Assembly: GCA_023457435.1 (NCBI GenBank)
Contig: JAEWLS010000006.1
Coordinates: 1 to 29,794, forward strand
Length of the DNA: 29,794 nt
Reading direction: 5' to 3'
From: Pseudomonadota bacterium
GTDB lineage: Bacteria; Pseudomonadota; Alphaproteobacteria; Rhizobiales; Rhizobiaceae
Shown here: one piece after another, positions 14,844-22,057 of the stretch
Position numbering within the stretch: the first letter of the stretch is position 1
Layout of the letters: each line of letters starts with the position of its first letter
Translations under genes and position numbers: made by a program
The notes under the pieces: model-generated
Databases searched by the model: none
Told to the model about the DNA's origin: nothing
Seen by the model: the letters and a program-made list of their open reading frames with translations, nothing else

Positions 14844-14894
14844 GATCCTCCCCTGCGAAGCAGGGGAGGGGGACCACGTAGTGGTGGAGGGGGC
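14844..14894 (+). repeat. Palindromic repeat family A, copy 3
   Basis: A 51-nt copy. The first stem is perfect (CCTCCCCTGC-GAA-GCAGGGGAGG, 14847-14869). The second is ACCAC-GTA-GTGGT (14873-14885), five base pairs. Copy lengths of 51, 53 and 55 nt differ by exactly two bases per base pair of the variable stem. Confidence 0.8.
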
Positions 14895-15253
14895 AAGGTT
14901 CTCGCGAAAATCTATCCAAGCTCTCCCGACCTCGTGCACAATCCCCCCGCCTTCGCACGGGAGACGGGTGCGCGCCGAACATTCGGGCGGAGGCCGGTGC
15001 CGGATGGGCTGCGCAATCGGTAGCGCGGCTGGGCCTTGAGCCCTGACGTCCGGGCCTTGCGGAACCACACGCTGCCCGGCGCTCGCCGGGGCGTGCCGGA
15101 GGTCAGAACACCGGACGGGCGGCCGCAAGGCCGCACACAGAACTATTCTACGAGCGACCGAACGGCCGCCCGTCCTCCCACTTCGCGTGGGCGATCTTTC
15201 TCAATGGCCAGACCGGATTTTTCGGGGCGTGGCGCCGACCGGTTGCGTGCGCG
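14895..15253. other. Gene-free spacer downstream of fliQ with several hairpins
   Basis: No convincing gene is visible. The stretch holds CCCGGCG-CT-CGCCGGG at 15075-15090. It also holds a 13-nt inverted repeat, GGACGGGCGGCCG (15113-15125) with CGGCCGCCCGTCC (15163-15175), around a 37-nt loop, and CCCAC-TTCGC-GTGGG at 15177-15191. The last ones lie 60-140 nt past the fliQ stop on the minus strand and could end fliQ transcripts, but none has a proper T tract. No promoter for flhA was recognised. Confidence 0.5.
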
Positions 15254-15520
15254 CTAGAAGCCGGTCTCGATACGCTGGAAGACCACAGTCGTGAACGAGT
15301 TGATCTGCGCGCCGACGAACGGGCCCGTCAGCGACACCACCACGAGGATGGCGACGATCTTCGGCACGAAGGTCAGCGTGATCTCCTGGATCTGGGTCAG
15401 CGCCTGCATCAGCGCGATGCCGACGCCGACCACCATGGCGACGACGACGGCCGGGGCCGAGGCGACGATCACCGTCCAGATGGCGTACTGGACCAGGTCC
15501 AGCGCATCGGCCTCGTTCAT
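15254..15520 (-). CDS. fliQ: Flagellar export gate protein FliQ
   Basis: An 88-residue protein with two membrane segments (about residues 15-38 and 52-74), standard FliQ size. The signature ALMQALTQIQEITLTFVPKIVAI is complete. It contributes four copies to the FliPQR gate. The ATG lies two bases after the flgD stop. It is the last gene before the repeat-filled gap that separates it from flhA, so the transcription unit that includes flgD probably ends here. Confidence 0.93.
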   Translation of the reverse strand: MNEADALDLVQYAIWTVIVASAPAVVVAMVVGVGIALMQALTQIQEITLTFVPKIVAILVVVSLTGPFVGAQINSFTTVVFQRIETGF

Positions 15521-15522
15521 GG

Positions 15523-15936
15523 CTACTTGATCGTCACGCCGTTCTGCATGACGATCTCGGTGCCGCCGTCGAGGACGGCGATGACGCCGTTGGCCGCGAG
15601 CTTCACCGAGGCTACCTTGCCGGTGGTCTCCCCGTCGGCGGCCGTCACGGTGCGGCCGATGATCGAGCCGGCCTGCGAGACCGCCGAGACCTGCAGCAGC
15701 TGGTTGAGCTTGGTGTTGACCTGGATCGACTGCTCGACCTGCGAGAACTGCGCCAGCTGGGCGACGTACTGCGTCGAATCCATCGGCTTGGTCGGGTCCT
15801 GGTTCTTCATCTCGGCGACGAGCAGCTTCAGGAACGACTGGTAGTCGACGTTGCCGGCGGAATTCCTGGATGCGTTCGCCGGCGCGTTCTTCTGGCTGGC
15901 CGCGGTGTTGGCGATTGCGGAGACGTCCATGGTCAT
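15523..15936 (-). CDS. flgD: Flagellar hook assembly scaffold FlgD (short form)
   Basis: A 137-residue hook-cap protein. The conserved N-terminal region is clear: DYQSFLKLLVAEMKNQDPTKPMD, then STQYVAQLAQFSQVEQSI. After about residue 90 only a short beta-rich tail remains (GSIIGRTVTAADGE to the end), so the large C-terminal Ig/tudor-like domains of enterobacterial FlgD (over 220 residues) are absent. Short FlgD proteins are common in the Hyphomicrobiales. The ATG at 15936 overlaps the flbT stop (ATGA). A second ATG at 15930 has better spacing from an AGGAG and may be the true start, two residues shorter. Confidence 0.92.
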   Translation of the reverse strand: MTMDVSAIANTAASQKNAPANASRNSAGNVDYQSFLKLLVAEMKNQDPTKPMDSTQYVAQLAQFSQVEQSIQVNTKLNQLLQVSAVSQAGSIIGRTVTAADGETTGKVASVKLAANGVIAVLDGGTEIVMQNGVTIK

Positions 15937-16367
15937 TCTCCTGCGAGGAGGAGCGGCGCCGGGGTGGCGGGCTCCAGAGGATTGAGGATGGCTTCCTCGA
16001 CACGATAGAGGCCGCGGATCGCCTTTAGCGCCTCGTACGCCCGATCCTCGGAGACGAGCGCGTCGACGTGCTTCAGCGTCGCCAGGATCTGTGCGTCGGC
16101 ATAGGCCGAAAGCAGCTTCGGCAGCGTGTCGCGGAACAGCTTGCGCGCTTCCTCCGCGCCGGTCGGCGTCATCAGCATGATCTGCACGATGAAATACAGC
16201 TGCTTGAGCGGGGTGGAGGCGTTCTCGGGCTGCATGACGTGGTTCTCGAGCAGGAACTGCACGTCGTTGAGGAACTCGAGCGAGACCTTACGGTCGGCGC
16301 GGATGACGGCGCCGTTGATGTAGAGCTTCTCGTTCGGCTTGAGCGTGATCTTCAGCGTGCCGCTCAT
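15933..16367 (-). CDS. flbT: Flagellin post-transcriptional regulator FlbT
   Basis: A 144-residue FlbT protein. It begins MSGTLKITLKPNEKLYINGAVIR and contains SLEFLNDVQFLLENHVM followed by a helical region (LYFIVQIMLMTP and onwards), all characteristic. In Caulobacter FlbT binds the flagellin mRNA leader and represses its translation until the hook is complete. In Brucella a FlbT with an activating effect has been described. Here it could act on the leader of the flagellin gene at 29568. The ATG overlaps the flaF stop by four bases, and it overlaps flgD in the same way. Confidence 0.93.
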   Translation of the reverse strand: MSGTLKITLKPNEKLYINGAVIRADRKVSLEFLNDVQFLLENHVMQPENASTPLKQLYFIVQIMLMTPTGAEEARKLFRDTLPKLLSAYADAQILATLKHVDALVSEDRAYEALKAIRGLYRVEEAILNPLEPATPAPLLLAGE

Positions 16368-16711
16368 TGAATGCCGTCGCGGATGATCTGCGAGACCTCG
16401 ATGAGGCCGTCGAAATTGTCGGAGCGTCCCTGCCGCACCTCTTCGCACTCGCGCAGAAGCCAGAGTCCGATCGAGATCAGGTTGGCTCGCAGTTCGGAAG
16501 GCAGCGCGTTGTCCGGGCTGCCGAGATCCTCGACCAGCGTCGACCAGATGCGGTTGAGGAAGTGCAGCGCCTCCACCGCCTGCAGCGAGCCGATGCCGCG
16601 ATCCTTCGCCTTGACCAGAAGGTCGATCGAGCGGCTGAGCAGCTGGCGTTCGCGGTCGCGGGCATCCGCGACGGAGTCGTTTTGAACTTCTGCGTATGAG
16701 AACTGATACAT
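16364..16711 (-). CDS. flaF: Flagellar biosynthesis regulator FlaF
   Basis: A 115-residue, mostly helical cytosolic protein of the FlaF family. Typical segments are YAEVQNDSVADARDRERQLLSRSIDLL and ALHFLNRIWSTLVEDLGSPDNALPSELRANLISIGLWLL. In alphaproteobacteria FlaF acts opposite FlbT to allow flagellin synthesis or secretion. The gene pair flaF-flbT is directly coupled here (ATGA overlap). It follows flgL by about 45 nt. Confidence 0.93.
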   Translation of the reverse strand: MYQFSYAEVQNDSVADARDRERQLLSRSIDLLVKAKDRGIGSLQAVEALHFLNRIWSTLVEDLGSPDNALPSELRANLISIGLWLLRECEEVRQGRSDNFDGLIEVSQIIRDGIQ

Positions 16712-16756
16712 CTCAGCGACGTCTCACGGTGCTCGGGGTGGAAGGACAGGCGGTGC

Positions 16757-17806
16757 TCATCCCAGGTACTTCACCAGGCTGAGCTGCGAGAGGCGGTTGG
16801 TCAGCGTGTAGGCGGTCTCGATCTGCGACAGCAGCGTCTGCACCCGCGTCGAGGCTTCGTAGGGGTCGATGCCGACGAGGTCGTTGACCTTGCCGGTGAA
16901 GATGTCGACCTGCATGGACAGGCGCTCGGAGGCCGCGGTGACGCGCTGCTCGACGATGCCGGTGCGGGCCTGCGCCTGGGCCAGGTCCGAGACGGCCTGG
17001 CCGACCAGCGAGGTCGAGTTGGCGATCACCGAGCTGCGCGCCAGGTCGTTCAGGTTGCCGGACATGAACACGGCGACGGCGGCCGCGGCGGCGGCGAGCT
17101 TGCGCATGCCGGGCTCGTTGGCGCTGACCGAGGCCGGCGTCGTGTCGGTGAGGGTGATGCGCGCGGTGATCGTCGTGTCGGTCGCGTTCGACCAGTTGGT
17201 GGTCCAGTCGGCGCCGGTGAAGCTCGGGTTCAGCACGGTGTCGAGGAACGTCGTCATGTCGGCCGCTGTCACGGTCGCTGCCGCGGCGCTGTCGTAGGTG
17301 AATCCGAAATGCGTATTGAACGCATCCTCCATCGCCGTGCGCGCGGGCGAGCCGGCGGCGAAGAAGTCGTTGATCGGCTGGACGTCGGTGTTGATGCCGG
17401 CGAACAGGTTCTCGCCGTTGAGGCTCGAGTTCAGGACGCCGGTCATCTTGACGATGGCGGTGTTGGCCTCGGCGAGCAGCACCGCCGTCTCGACCGCGCC
17501 GGAGGAGGCTGCGGTCATGGTCGACTGGAAGCTTTGCGCGGTCTGGGTCAGCGTATTCATGCCCGCCTGGGTCGCCGAGAGACGCGACAGCACGAGCTGG
17601 TTGGAGTCCATCACGCCCTTGAGGCGGTCGATGTCGCGCTCCAGCGATACGACGTTGCCCGTACGGGCGCCAAGGTGGAGACCGGCGTCCGCCGCGCGTC
17701 CGCTCACCACCTCCTTCTCCAGCTTCACGAGCTCGACCTGCATCTTGAGCAGATGCGATCGGACCGAGGTGGAGGTGGCGTAGCTGGAGATGAACGAGGT
17801 CTTCAT
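16757..17806 (-). CDS. flgL: Flagellar hook-filament junction protein FlgL
   Basis: A 349-residue flagellin-like protein. The N-terminal coiled-coil is SSYATSTSVRSHLLKMQVELVKLEKEVVSGRAADAG, followed by a variable Ala/Thr-rich middle. The C-terminal helix region ERLSMQVDIFTGKVNDLVGIDPYEASTRVQTLLSQIETAYTLTNRLSQLSLVKYLG is the FlgL type. It joins FlgK to the filament. It begins 4 nt after the flgK stop and is presumably exported with FlgN-like chaperone help. Confidence 0.92.
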   Translation of the reverse strand: MKTSFISSYATSTSVRSHLLKMQVELVKLEKEVVSGRAADAGLHLGARTGNVVSLERDIDRLKGVMDSNQLVLSRLSATQAGMNTLTQTAQSFQSTMTAASSGAVETAVLLAEANTAIVKMTGVLNSSLNGENLFAGINTDVQPINDFFAAGSPARTAMEDAFNTHFGFTYDSAAAATVTAADMTTFLDTVLNPSFTGADWTTNWSNATDTTITARITLTDTTPASVSANEPGMRKLAAAAAAVAVFMSGNLNDLARSSVIANSTSLVGQAVSDLAQAQARTGIVEQRVTAASERLSMQVDIFTGKVNDLVGIDPYEASTRVQTLLSQIETAYTLTNRLSQLSLVKYLG

Positions 17807-17810
17807 GGCG

Positions 17811-19271
17811 TCAGTTCACCGCGCTGAACAGGGCGACGAGCATGTCGTCGACGGCGCGCATGAGACGTGCCGAGGCCTCGTATGTGTGTTCGAGGTCCAG
17901 CAGCAAGGTCAGTTCCTCGTCGATGTTGACGCCGGTCAGGTTGGATAGCGCTTCCTGCGTCCGTGCCATCAGCGCGTTCTTCGATTCCGCCGCGCGCGAG
18001 GCGTCCTCGCGGATGTTGGAGAACCAGCTGATCGCCTCGGTGCTGTAGGTCGTGACGCTGATCGTGCCGTTGATCCCGGCGGATGCGTCGAAGGCCATCG
18101 GCTCGTCGAGCCGCGCGGCGAAGGTGAGGAGCTGAGCGGTGAACGAAGGGCCGCCGACGGTGTTTTGGACGTAGGCCGCGCCGTTCGCGCCGCCGTCGCG
18201 CAGCAGGCTCGGTGTGCCGCCCTGTGCGGTGTCGAACGCCGCGTTGATCGAGATCTGCGCCGCGAGACCGTCGACCAGCGTGCCGGCCGGGGGAAGTCCC
18301 GGACCTCCGGTCCATGTGAACAGGCCGGCGAGATCGGGCTGCACGCCGCTCGGATCGGTCTCGCGCATAGCGGTGATCAGGCCGCGCGCGATCTCGTCGA
18401 GCTGCGACTGCATCCCGCCCGCGACTTCCTCGCGCAACTGCACGAAGGCCGCGAGCTTGCCGCCGCCTGTGGTGTTGCCGCCGGTGCCGGCGATCACCGG
18501 AACGCCGTCGATGTAGATCGCGTTGCCGCTGGTGCCCGGAGCAAGCCCGACCGCCTGGGTGAAGGTCACCTCGCGCGGCAGCTTCTCGAACAGCGTCTGG
18601 CCGGTCGAGGTGACGAGCATCAGGTCGTTGTCGGCCCGCGTGATGGCGTTGACCGGGATCAGCTGCGAGATCTTCTTGAGGATCGCGTCGCGCTGGTCGA
18701 GCGACTGGTTGACGTCGCGCCCGGCGCGCGTTCCTGCGGTGATCTGGTCGTTAGCTATCTTGAAGTCGGCGAGCAGGGTGTTCAGTTCGCCGACGGAGCT
18801 CGAGATCTGTCGATCCACGTCGGCGCGGAACGCCTGGATCGCGGTCGTGCCCTCGTTGAGCGAGCGCACCACGCTCTTGGCGGAATCGATCGCATTCTCG
18901 GCGACCGAGCCGTTGGAAGGCGAAGCCGAGTAGATCTGCAGCGCTTCCATGAAGCGGCCGATGGTGGTCGCGGCGGAGTTCGCGTTCTCGACGCCGTTGA
19001 CGTCGAAGTTGAGCGTGTTCAGCCCGGAGAGCAGCGTGGTCTGGCTGGCGGCGGCCGAGGTGGCCGCCATGTTCTGCCGGAACAGGATGTCGCTCGTCGA
19101 CCTGCGTATTTCGACGACCTGCGCACCGTTGTTGCTGGTGACCAGGATCGCGGTGCGACGGGAATAGTCCGGGTTGCTGGCGTCCGAGATATTGCGTGAA
19201 ACGACCGTCGTCTGACGAGACGTATTGAGTAGCGCGCTTTGTGCTATGCTCAGTGCAGACGACAGTGACAT
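17811..19271 (-). CDS. flgK: Flagellar hook-associated protein FlgK
   Basis: A 486-residue first junction protein. The N-terminus SLSSALSIAQSALLNTSRQTTVVSRNISDASNPDYSRR is the rod/hook-family helix with the N-x-S-x-A-x-x-x-x-Y-x-R motif. The C-terminus GVNIDEELTLLLDLEHTYEASARLMRAVDDMLVALFSAVN is the matching hook-family tail. The middle carries the FlgK domain (GTAIQAFRADVDRQISSSVGELNTLLADF). It lies 29 nt after flgE. The ribosome-binding site (GGGAAG) is somewhat distant. Confidence 0.93.
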   Translation of the reverse strand: MSLSSALSIAQSALLNTSRQTTVVSRNISDASNPDYSRRTAILVTSNNGAQVVEIRRSTSDILFRQNMAATSAAASQTTLLSGLNTLNFDVNGVENANSAATTIGRFMEALQIYSASPSNGSVAENAIDSAKSVVRSLNEGTTAIQAFRADVDRQISSSVGELNTLLADFKIANDQITAGTRAGRDVNQSLDQRDAILKKISQLIPVNAITRADNDLMLVTSTGQTLFEKLPREVTFTQAVGLAPGTSGNAIYIDGVPVIAGTGGNTTGGGKLAAFVQLREEVAGGMQSQLDEIARGLITAMRETDPSGVQPDLAGLFTWTGGPGLPPAGTLVDGLAAQISINAAFDTAQGGTPSLLRDGGANGAAYVQNTVGGPSFTAQLLTFAARLDEPMAFDASAGINGTISVTTYSTEAISWFSNIREDASRAAESKNALMARTQEALSNLTGVNIDEELTLLLDLEHTYEASARLMRAVDDMLVALFSAVN

Positions 19272-19300
19272 TTCACTTGCTTCCCGGGCTCACGTCCGGA

Positions 19301-20569
19301 TTACCGCTTCAAGTTGACGAGAACGTCCATCAGGTCCGAACCTGTCTGGAATACCTTGGAGTTGGCCGTGTAACTGCGCTGCGCCTCGATCATCGATGTC
19401 AGCTCCTCGGCGATGTCCGCGTTAGAGCTCTCGAGCGCGCCGGCGACGATGCCTCCGAGCTTGCCTTCGCCAGGGAAGCCGATGCGGATGTCGCCGGAGT
19501 CGGAGCTCTGCTGGAACACGTTGCCCGGCAGGACCTTGAGCTTGTCGGGCGAGTTCACGGTCGCGAGCGGAATGCGGTAGAGCGCGCGGAAGGAGCCGTC
19601 CGAATACTGGGCGTAGGCGGTGCCGTCCTCGGCGATCTCGACGACATCGATACCGCTCGGCGCGTTGCCGTTCACGTAGGCCTCGGATGGCGTGAAGCCT
19701 GCGGCCAGCTCGGTCATCTTAGACAGGTCGAGGACAACGTTCTGGCCGCCCGGCACCGGAATGGTGATTTCGGTGTTTCCGGTCGTATCGAGCTGGCCGT
19801 TGGTCGGATCGAACGTGATGTCCGTCGTGGCCAGCGGCGGGTCGCCTGCCGTGCCATAGGGGAAGAACGTGTCCGCCGTGGCGTCGGCCCGGTTGAACGC
19901 AGTCACCTCCCACGAGTTCGCGGCGGTCTTGGTGAAGTAGATGTCGACCATCACTTGGTTGCCGACATCGTCGTACATGACCATCGACGTCTTGGCCGAA
20001 TACTCGGCAGTGGCAGCGTTCGCCGAGGGCAGGTTTGCCGCTGGCACTATCGTTGCGTTGGAGGGCAGGTTCGCCGTGTAGGCGCCTGCGGTCGACGCCG
20101 ACGCGGTCAACGATACGTCGTTGATCGTCACTGTCTCGAGGCCGTTGAAGCTGTTGGCCGTCGCGGTCGGCGTGCCGTTGGCGTAGCTGTAGCCCATCAG
20201 CTTGAATCCGGCCGCGTTGACCAGCTCGCCTTCGGCGTTCGGCACGAAGGAGCCGGCGCGCGTGAGAAAGGCCTGTCCGGCCGCATCCTGCACGATGAAG
20301 AAGCCTTCGCCATCGATCGCGAGGTCGGTGGTCGACGTCGTGTACTGCAGCACGCCCTGCTTGGTGATGGACGTCTGGATCGTGCTGTTCACGCCGCCGG
20401 AGGTGTAGGAGCCGCCTGCGTTCGGCAGCACGAGCGTCGAGAATTCGGCCTTGGAGCGCTTGTAGCCGGTGGTGCTCGAATTGGCGATGTTGTCGGCGAC
20501 GGTGGCGAGCCGGGTGGCCTGGGCGTTCATACCGGACACGCCGGTCCGCATCATACCGAAAAGGCTCAT
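19301..20569 (-). CDS. flgE: Flagellar hook protein FlgE
   Basis: A 422-residue hook protein. The N-terminus SLFGMMRTGVSGMNAQATRLATVADNIANSSTTGYKRSKAEFSTLV is the classic axial-protein motif. LAIDGEGFFIVQD marks the FlgE core, and the C-terminus ESSNADIAEELTSMIEAQRSYTANSKVFQTGSDLMDVLVNLKR closes the D0 coiled coil. The hook length is set by FliK, encoded upstream. The gene follows rem after 92 nt, room for a Rem-dependent promoter, but no box was identified. Confidence 0.95.
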   Translation of the reverse strand: MSLFGMMRTGVSGMNAQATRLATVADNIANSSTTGYKRSKAEFSTLVLPNAGGSYTSGGVNSTIQTSITKQGVLQYTTSTTDLAIDGEGFFIVQDAAGQAFLTRAGSFVPNAEGELVNAAGFKLMGYSYANGTPTATANSFNGLETVTINDVSLTASASTAGAYTANLPSNATIVPAANLPSANAATAEYSAKTSMVMYDDVGNQVMVDIYFTKTAANSWEVTAFNRADATADTFFPYGTAGDPPLATTDITFDPTNGQLDTTGNTEITIPVPGGQNVVLDLSKMTELAAGFTPSEAYVNGNAPSGIDVVEIAEDGTAYAQYSDGSFRALYRIPLATVNSPDKLKVLPGNVFQQSSDSGDIRIGFPGEGKLGGIVAGALESSNADIAEELTSMIEAQRSYTANSKVFQTGSDLMDVLVNLKR

Positions 20570-20661
20570 TGGGGTCTCCTCAAACGCAGGGAAGCACTGG
20601 CGCGAGGATAGTCTCTCTTACTTGCGCGAAGCTGGCTGCGATCCTGCTCCGCGCACTGCCT

Positions 20662-21330
20662 TCAGACGACCAGGCGGTAGCCCAGGAACCGCTTCGACTC
20701 GATCGGATCGAAGCCGAGCTGCTCGCGCAGCTTCTTGCGCAGCTTGGAGATGTGGCTCTCGACCACGTTCTCTTCGACTTCGCCGTCGAACAGTCCGTAG
20801 ATCGCGTTGAAGACCTGCGACTTGGTCACCCGGCGTCCGCCGTTTGTCGCCAGGTATTCCAGGATGCGGCGCTCGCGGCGCGGCAGCGGCAAGGTGCAGC
20901 CGTTGACCTCGGGGTCGCGGCCGTCGTTGTAGATGCGCATGTTGCCGACGGTGGTGTAGGCCGGCTTCTCGCTGGCACGCCCGCGGATCGCGGTAATGCG
21001 CGCGAGGATTTCGCGGATGTGCACCGGCTTGCGCACGACGTCGTCGACGCCGGCGTCGAAGAGGCGAAGTGTGTTTTCGAGAGAGTTCTGCTCGGCCAGC
21101 GCGATGACCGGCGCACCGGTGCGGTCGCGGAGCTTGCGTGGCTGCACTTTGTCGGTCTCGCACTCGCCGATGAGAAAGGCCTGGACAGCCTTCAAATCGT
21201 CATCGGCGACACTGTCGACCCACTCGCCGAATTCGGTTGAGCCGAAGCCGGCGCTCGCCACGCCCTCTCGCCCGAAAAGCGAGTGGTACCCGTCTTTTAC
21301 GAGTTCTCGTTCATCAACGATAACTATCAT
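20662..21330 (-). CDS. rem: Orphan OmpR-type flagellar regulator Rem/FtcR
   Basis: A 222-residue response-regulator-like protein. The receiver-like domain covers residues 1-115 and the OmpR winged helix about 130-222 (LPLPRRERRILEYLATNGGRRVTKSQVFNAIYG, then ENVVESHISKLRKKLREQ and FLGYRLV). Rem in Sinorhizobium and FtcR in Brucella activate motility genes, and their gene sits at this place in the locus. The receiver keeps Asp6-Glu7 and Lys101. The phosphoacceptor position near residue 55 reads LIGECE with no Asp, and the conserved Thr/Ser is Ala79, so control by phosphorylation is doubtful. No histidine kinase is nearby. The 142 nt upstream may hold its promoter. Confidence 0.9.
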   Translation of the reverse strand: MIVIVDERELVKDGYHSLFGREGVASAGFGSTEFGEWVDSVADDDLKAVQAFLIGECETDKVQPRKLRDRTGAPVIALAEQNSLENTLRLFDAGVDDVVRKPVHIREILARITAIRGRASEKPAYTTVGNMRIYNDGRDPEVNGCTLPLPRRERRILEYLATNGGRRVTKSQVFNAIYGLFDGEVEENVVESHISKLRKKLREQLGFDPIESKRFLGYRLVV

Positions 21331-21472
21331 CGGCCCGCCCCCGAATCAGTCGAAACTTCCGCCAACCCAGAGGTAGCCGGTGCCGGGATTCGGGCACAAC
21401 AGCCCATTAATGAGGTGCAGCTTTTTGGGAGTCTCGGCAGTCAAGTGCCTGTTCTGACTCAGATCGCCGAAT

Positions 21473-22057
21473 TCACGGCTGGCAGAATTCGCGAGCTTCC
21501 GGCGTCCATGCGCCGAATCCGGTCGCCGCGAGATTGGCGACCACACGGCAGATATAGCGCTTCTGCGCGGGATCGTTGTTCGGGCCGGCGTGATAGCGGG
21601 CGACCGCCATCGACCATGTTTCGTGCCTTCCCTTCAGTGCGTGGAGAAAGCGTGCCGCGTAGTCGACGTTGCGCGCTGGGTCGAGCATCTGTGAGACGTC
21701 GGCAAACTTGGCGCCGTGGTATCGATGGTTGATCTGCATGCAGCCTAGATCGATGAGGGTGGACCCCGCCTTTCGCGAATCCTCGAAAGTGCGCAGCGCT
21801 TCCGCCTTCGTGGCCGGAAACAGCGCCTTGCCCTCGACGTTCAGGGCGTATGGCTGCAGGCTTCCCTTTCGCCCGGTTTCTGTCAGCCCGACGGCGTAGA
21901 GGATGCCCTCGGGGACCCCATAGCGCTTTGCCGCTACCGCAATCTCGCGCTCGCAGGCGTTCTGCGCTGCATAAGCAGAGACCGACAGCCAGCTATATGT
22001 AAACGCCACCAGAAGCAGCCGGACGATCGGACTGAACCGCTGACGCGTAGCTATCAT
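21473..22057 (-). CDS. Secreted lytic transglycosylase of the flagellar locus
   Basis: A 194-residue Slt-family (SLT domain) enzyme that cleaves peptidoglycan glycan strands. A signal peptide is visible (RQRFSPIVRLLLVAFTYSWLSVSAYA, residues about 5-30). The catalytic Glu is probably Glu60 in GLTETGRKG, followed by LGCMQINHRYH and MAVARYHAGPN, standard family blocks. The ATG at 22057 has GCAGGAT six to seven bases ahead and gives a clean signal peptide; a start at 22105 would add 16 residues. It overlaps the fliK end by 65 nt. The rod-binding FlgJ-like protein of this locus has no muramidase domain, so this enzyme may open the wall for the rod. Confidence 0.87.
   Translation of the reverse strand: MIATRQRFSPIVRLLLVAFTYSWLSVSAYAAQNACEREIAVAAKRYGVPEGILYAVGLTETGRKGSLQPYALNVEGKALFPATKAEALRTFEDSRKAGSTLIDLGCMQINHRYHGAKFADVSQMLDPARNVDYAARFLHALKGRHETWSMAVARYHAGPNNDPAQKRYICRVVANLAATGFGAWTPEAREFCQP

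Noticed and set aside
14137..14910. Possible CRISPR array
   Set aside because: Repeats are few, of mixed orientation and unevenly spaced, with no regular spacers and no cas genes.
14213..15136. Open frames on both strands inside the fliQ-flhA gap
   Set aside because: They run through palindromic repeats, lack ribosome-binding sites, have repeat-derived composition and resemble no known family.
21439..21444. TTGACT (minus strand) as the -35 of a rem promoter
   Set aside because: No acceptable -10 lies 16-18 nt downstream; the AT-rich CATTAAT is 25 nt away.
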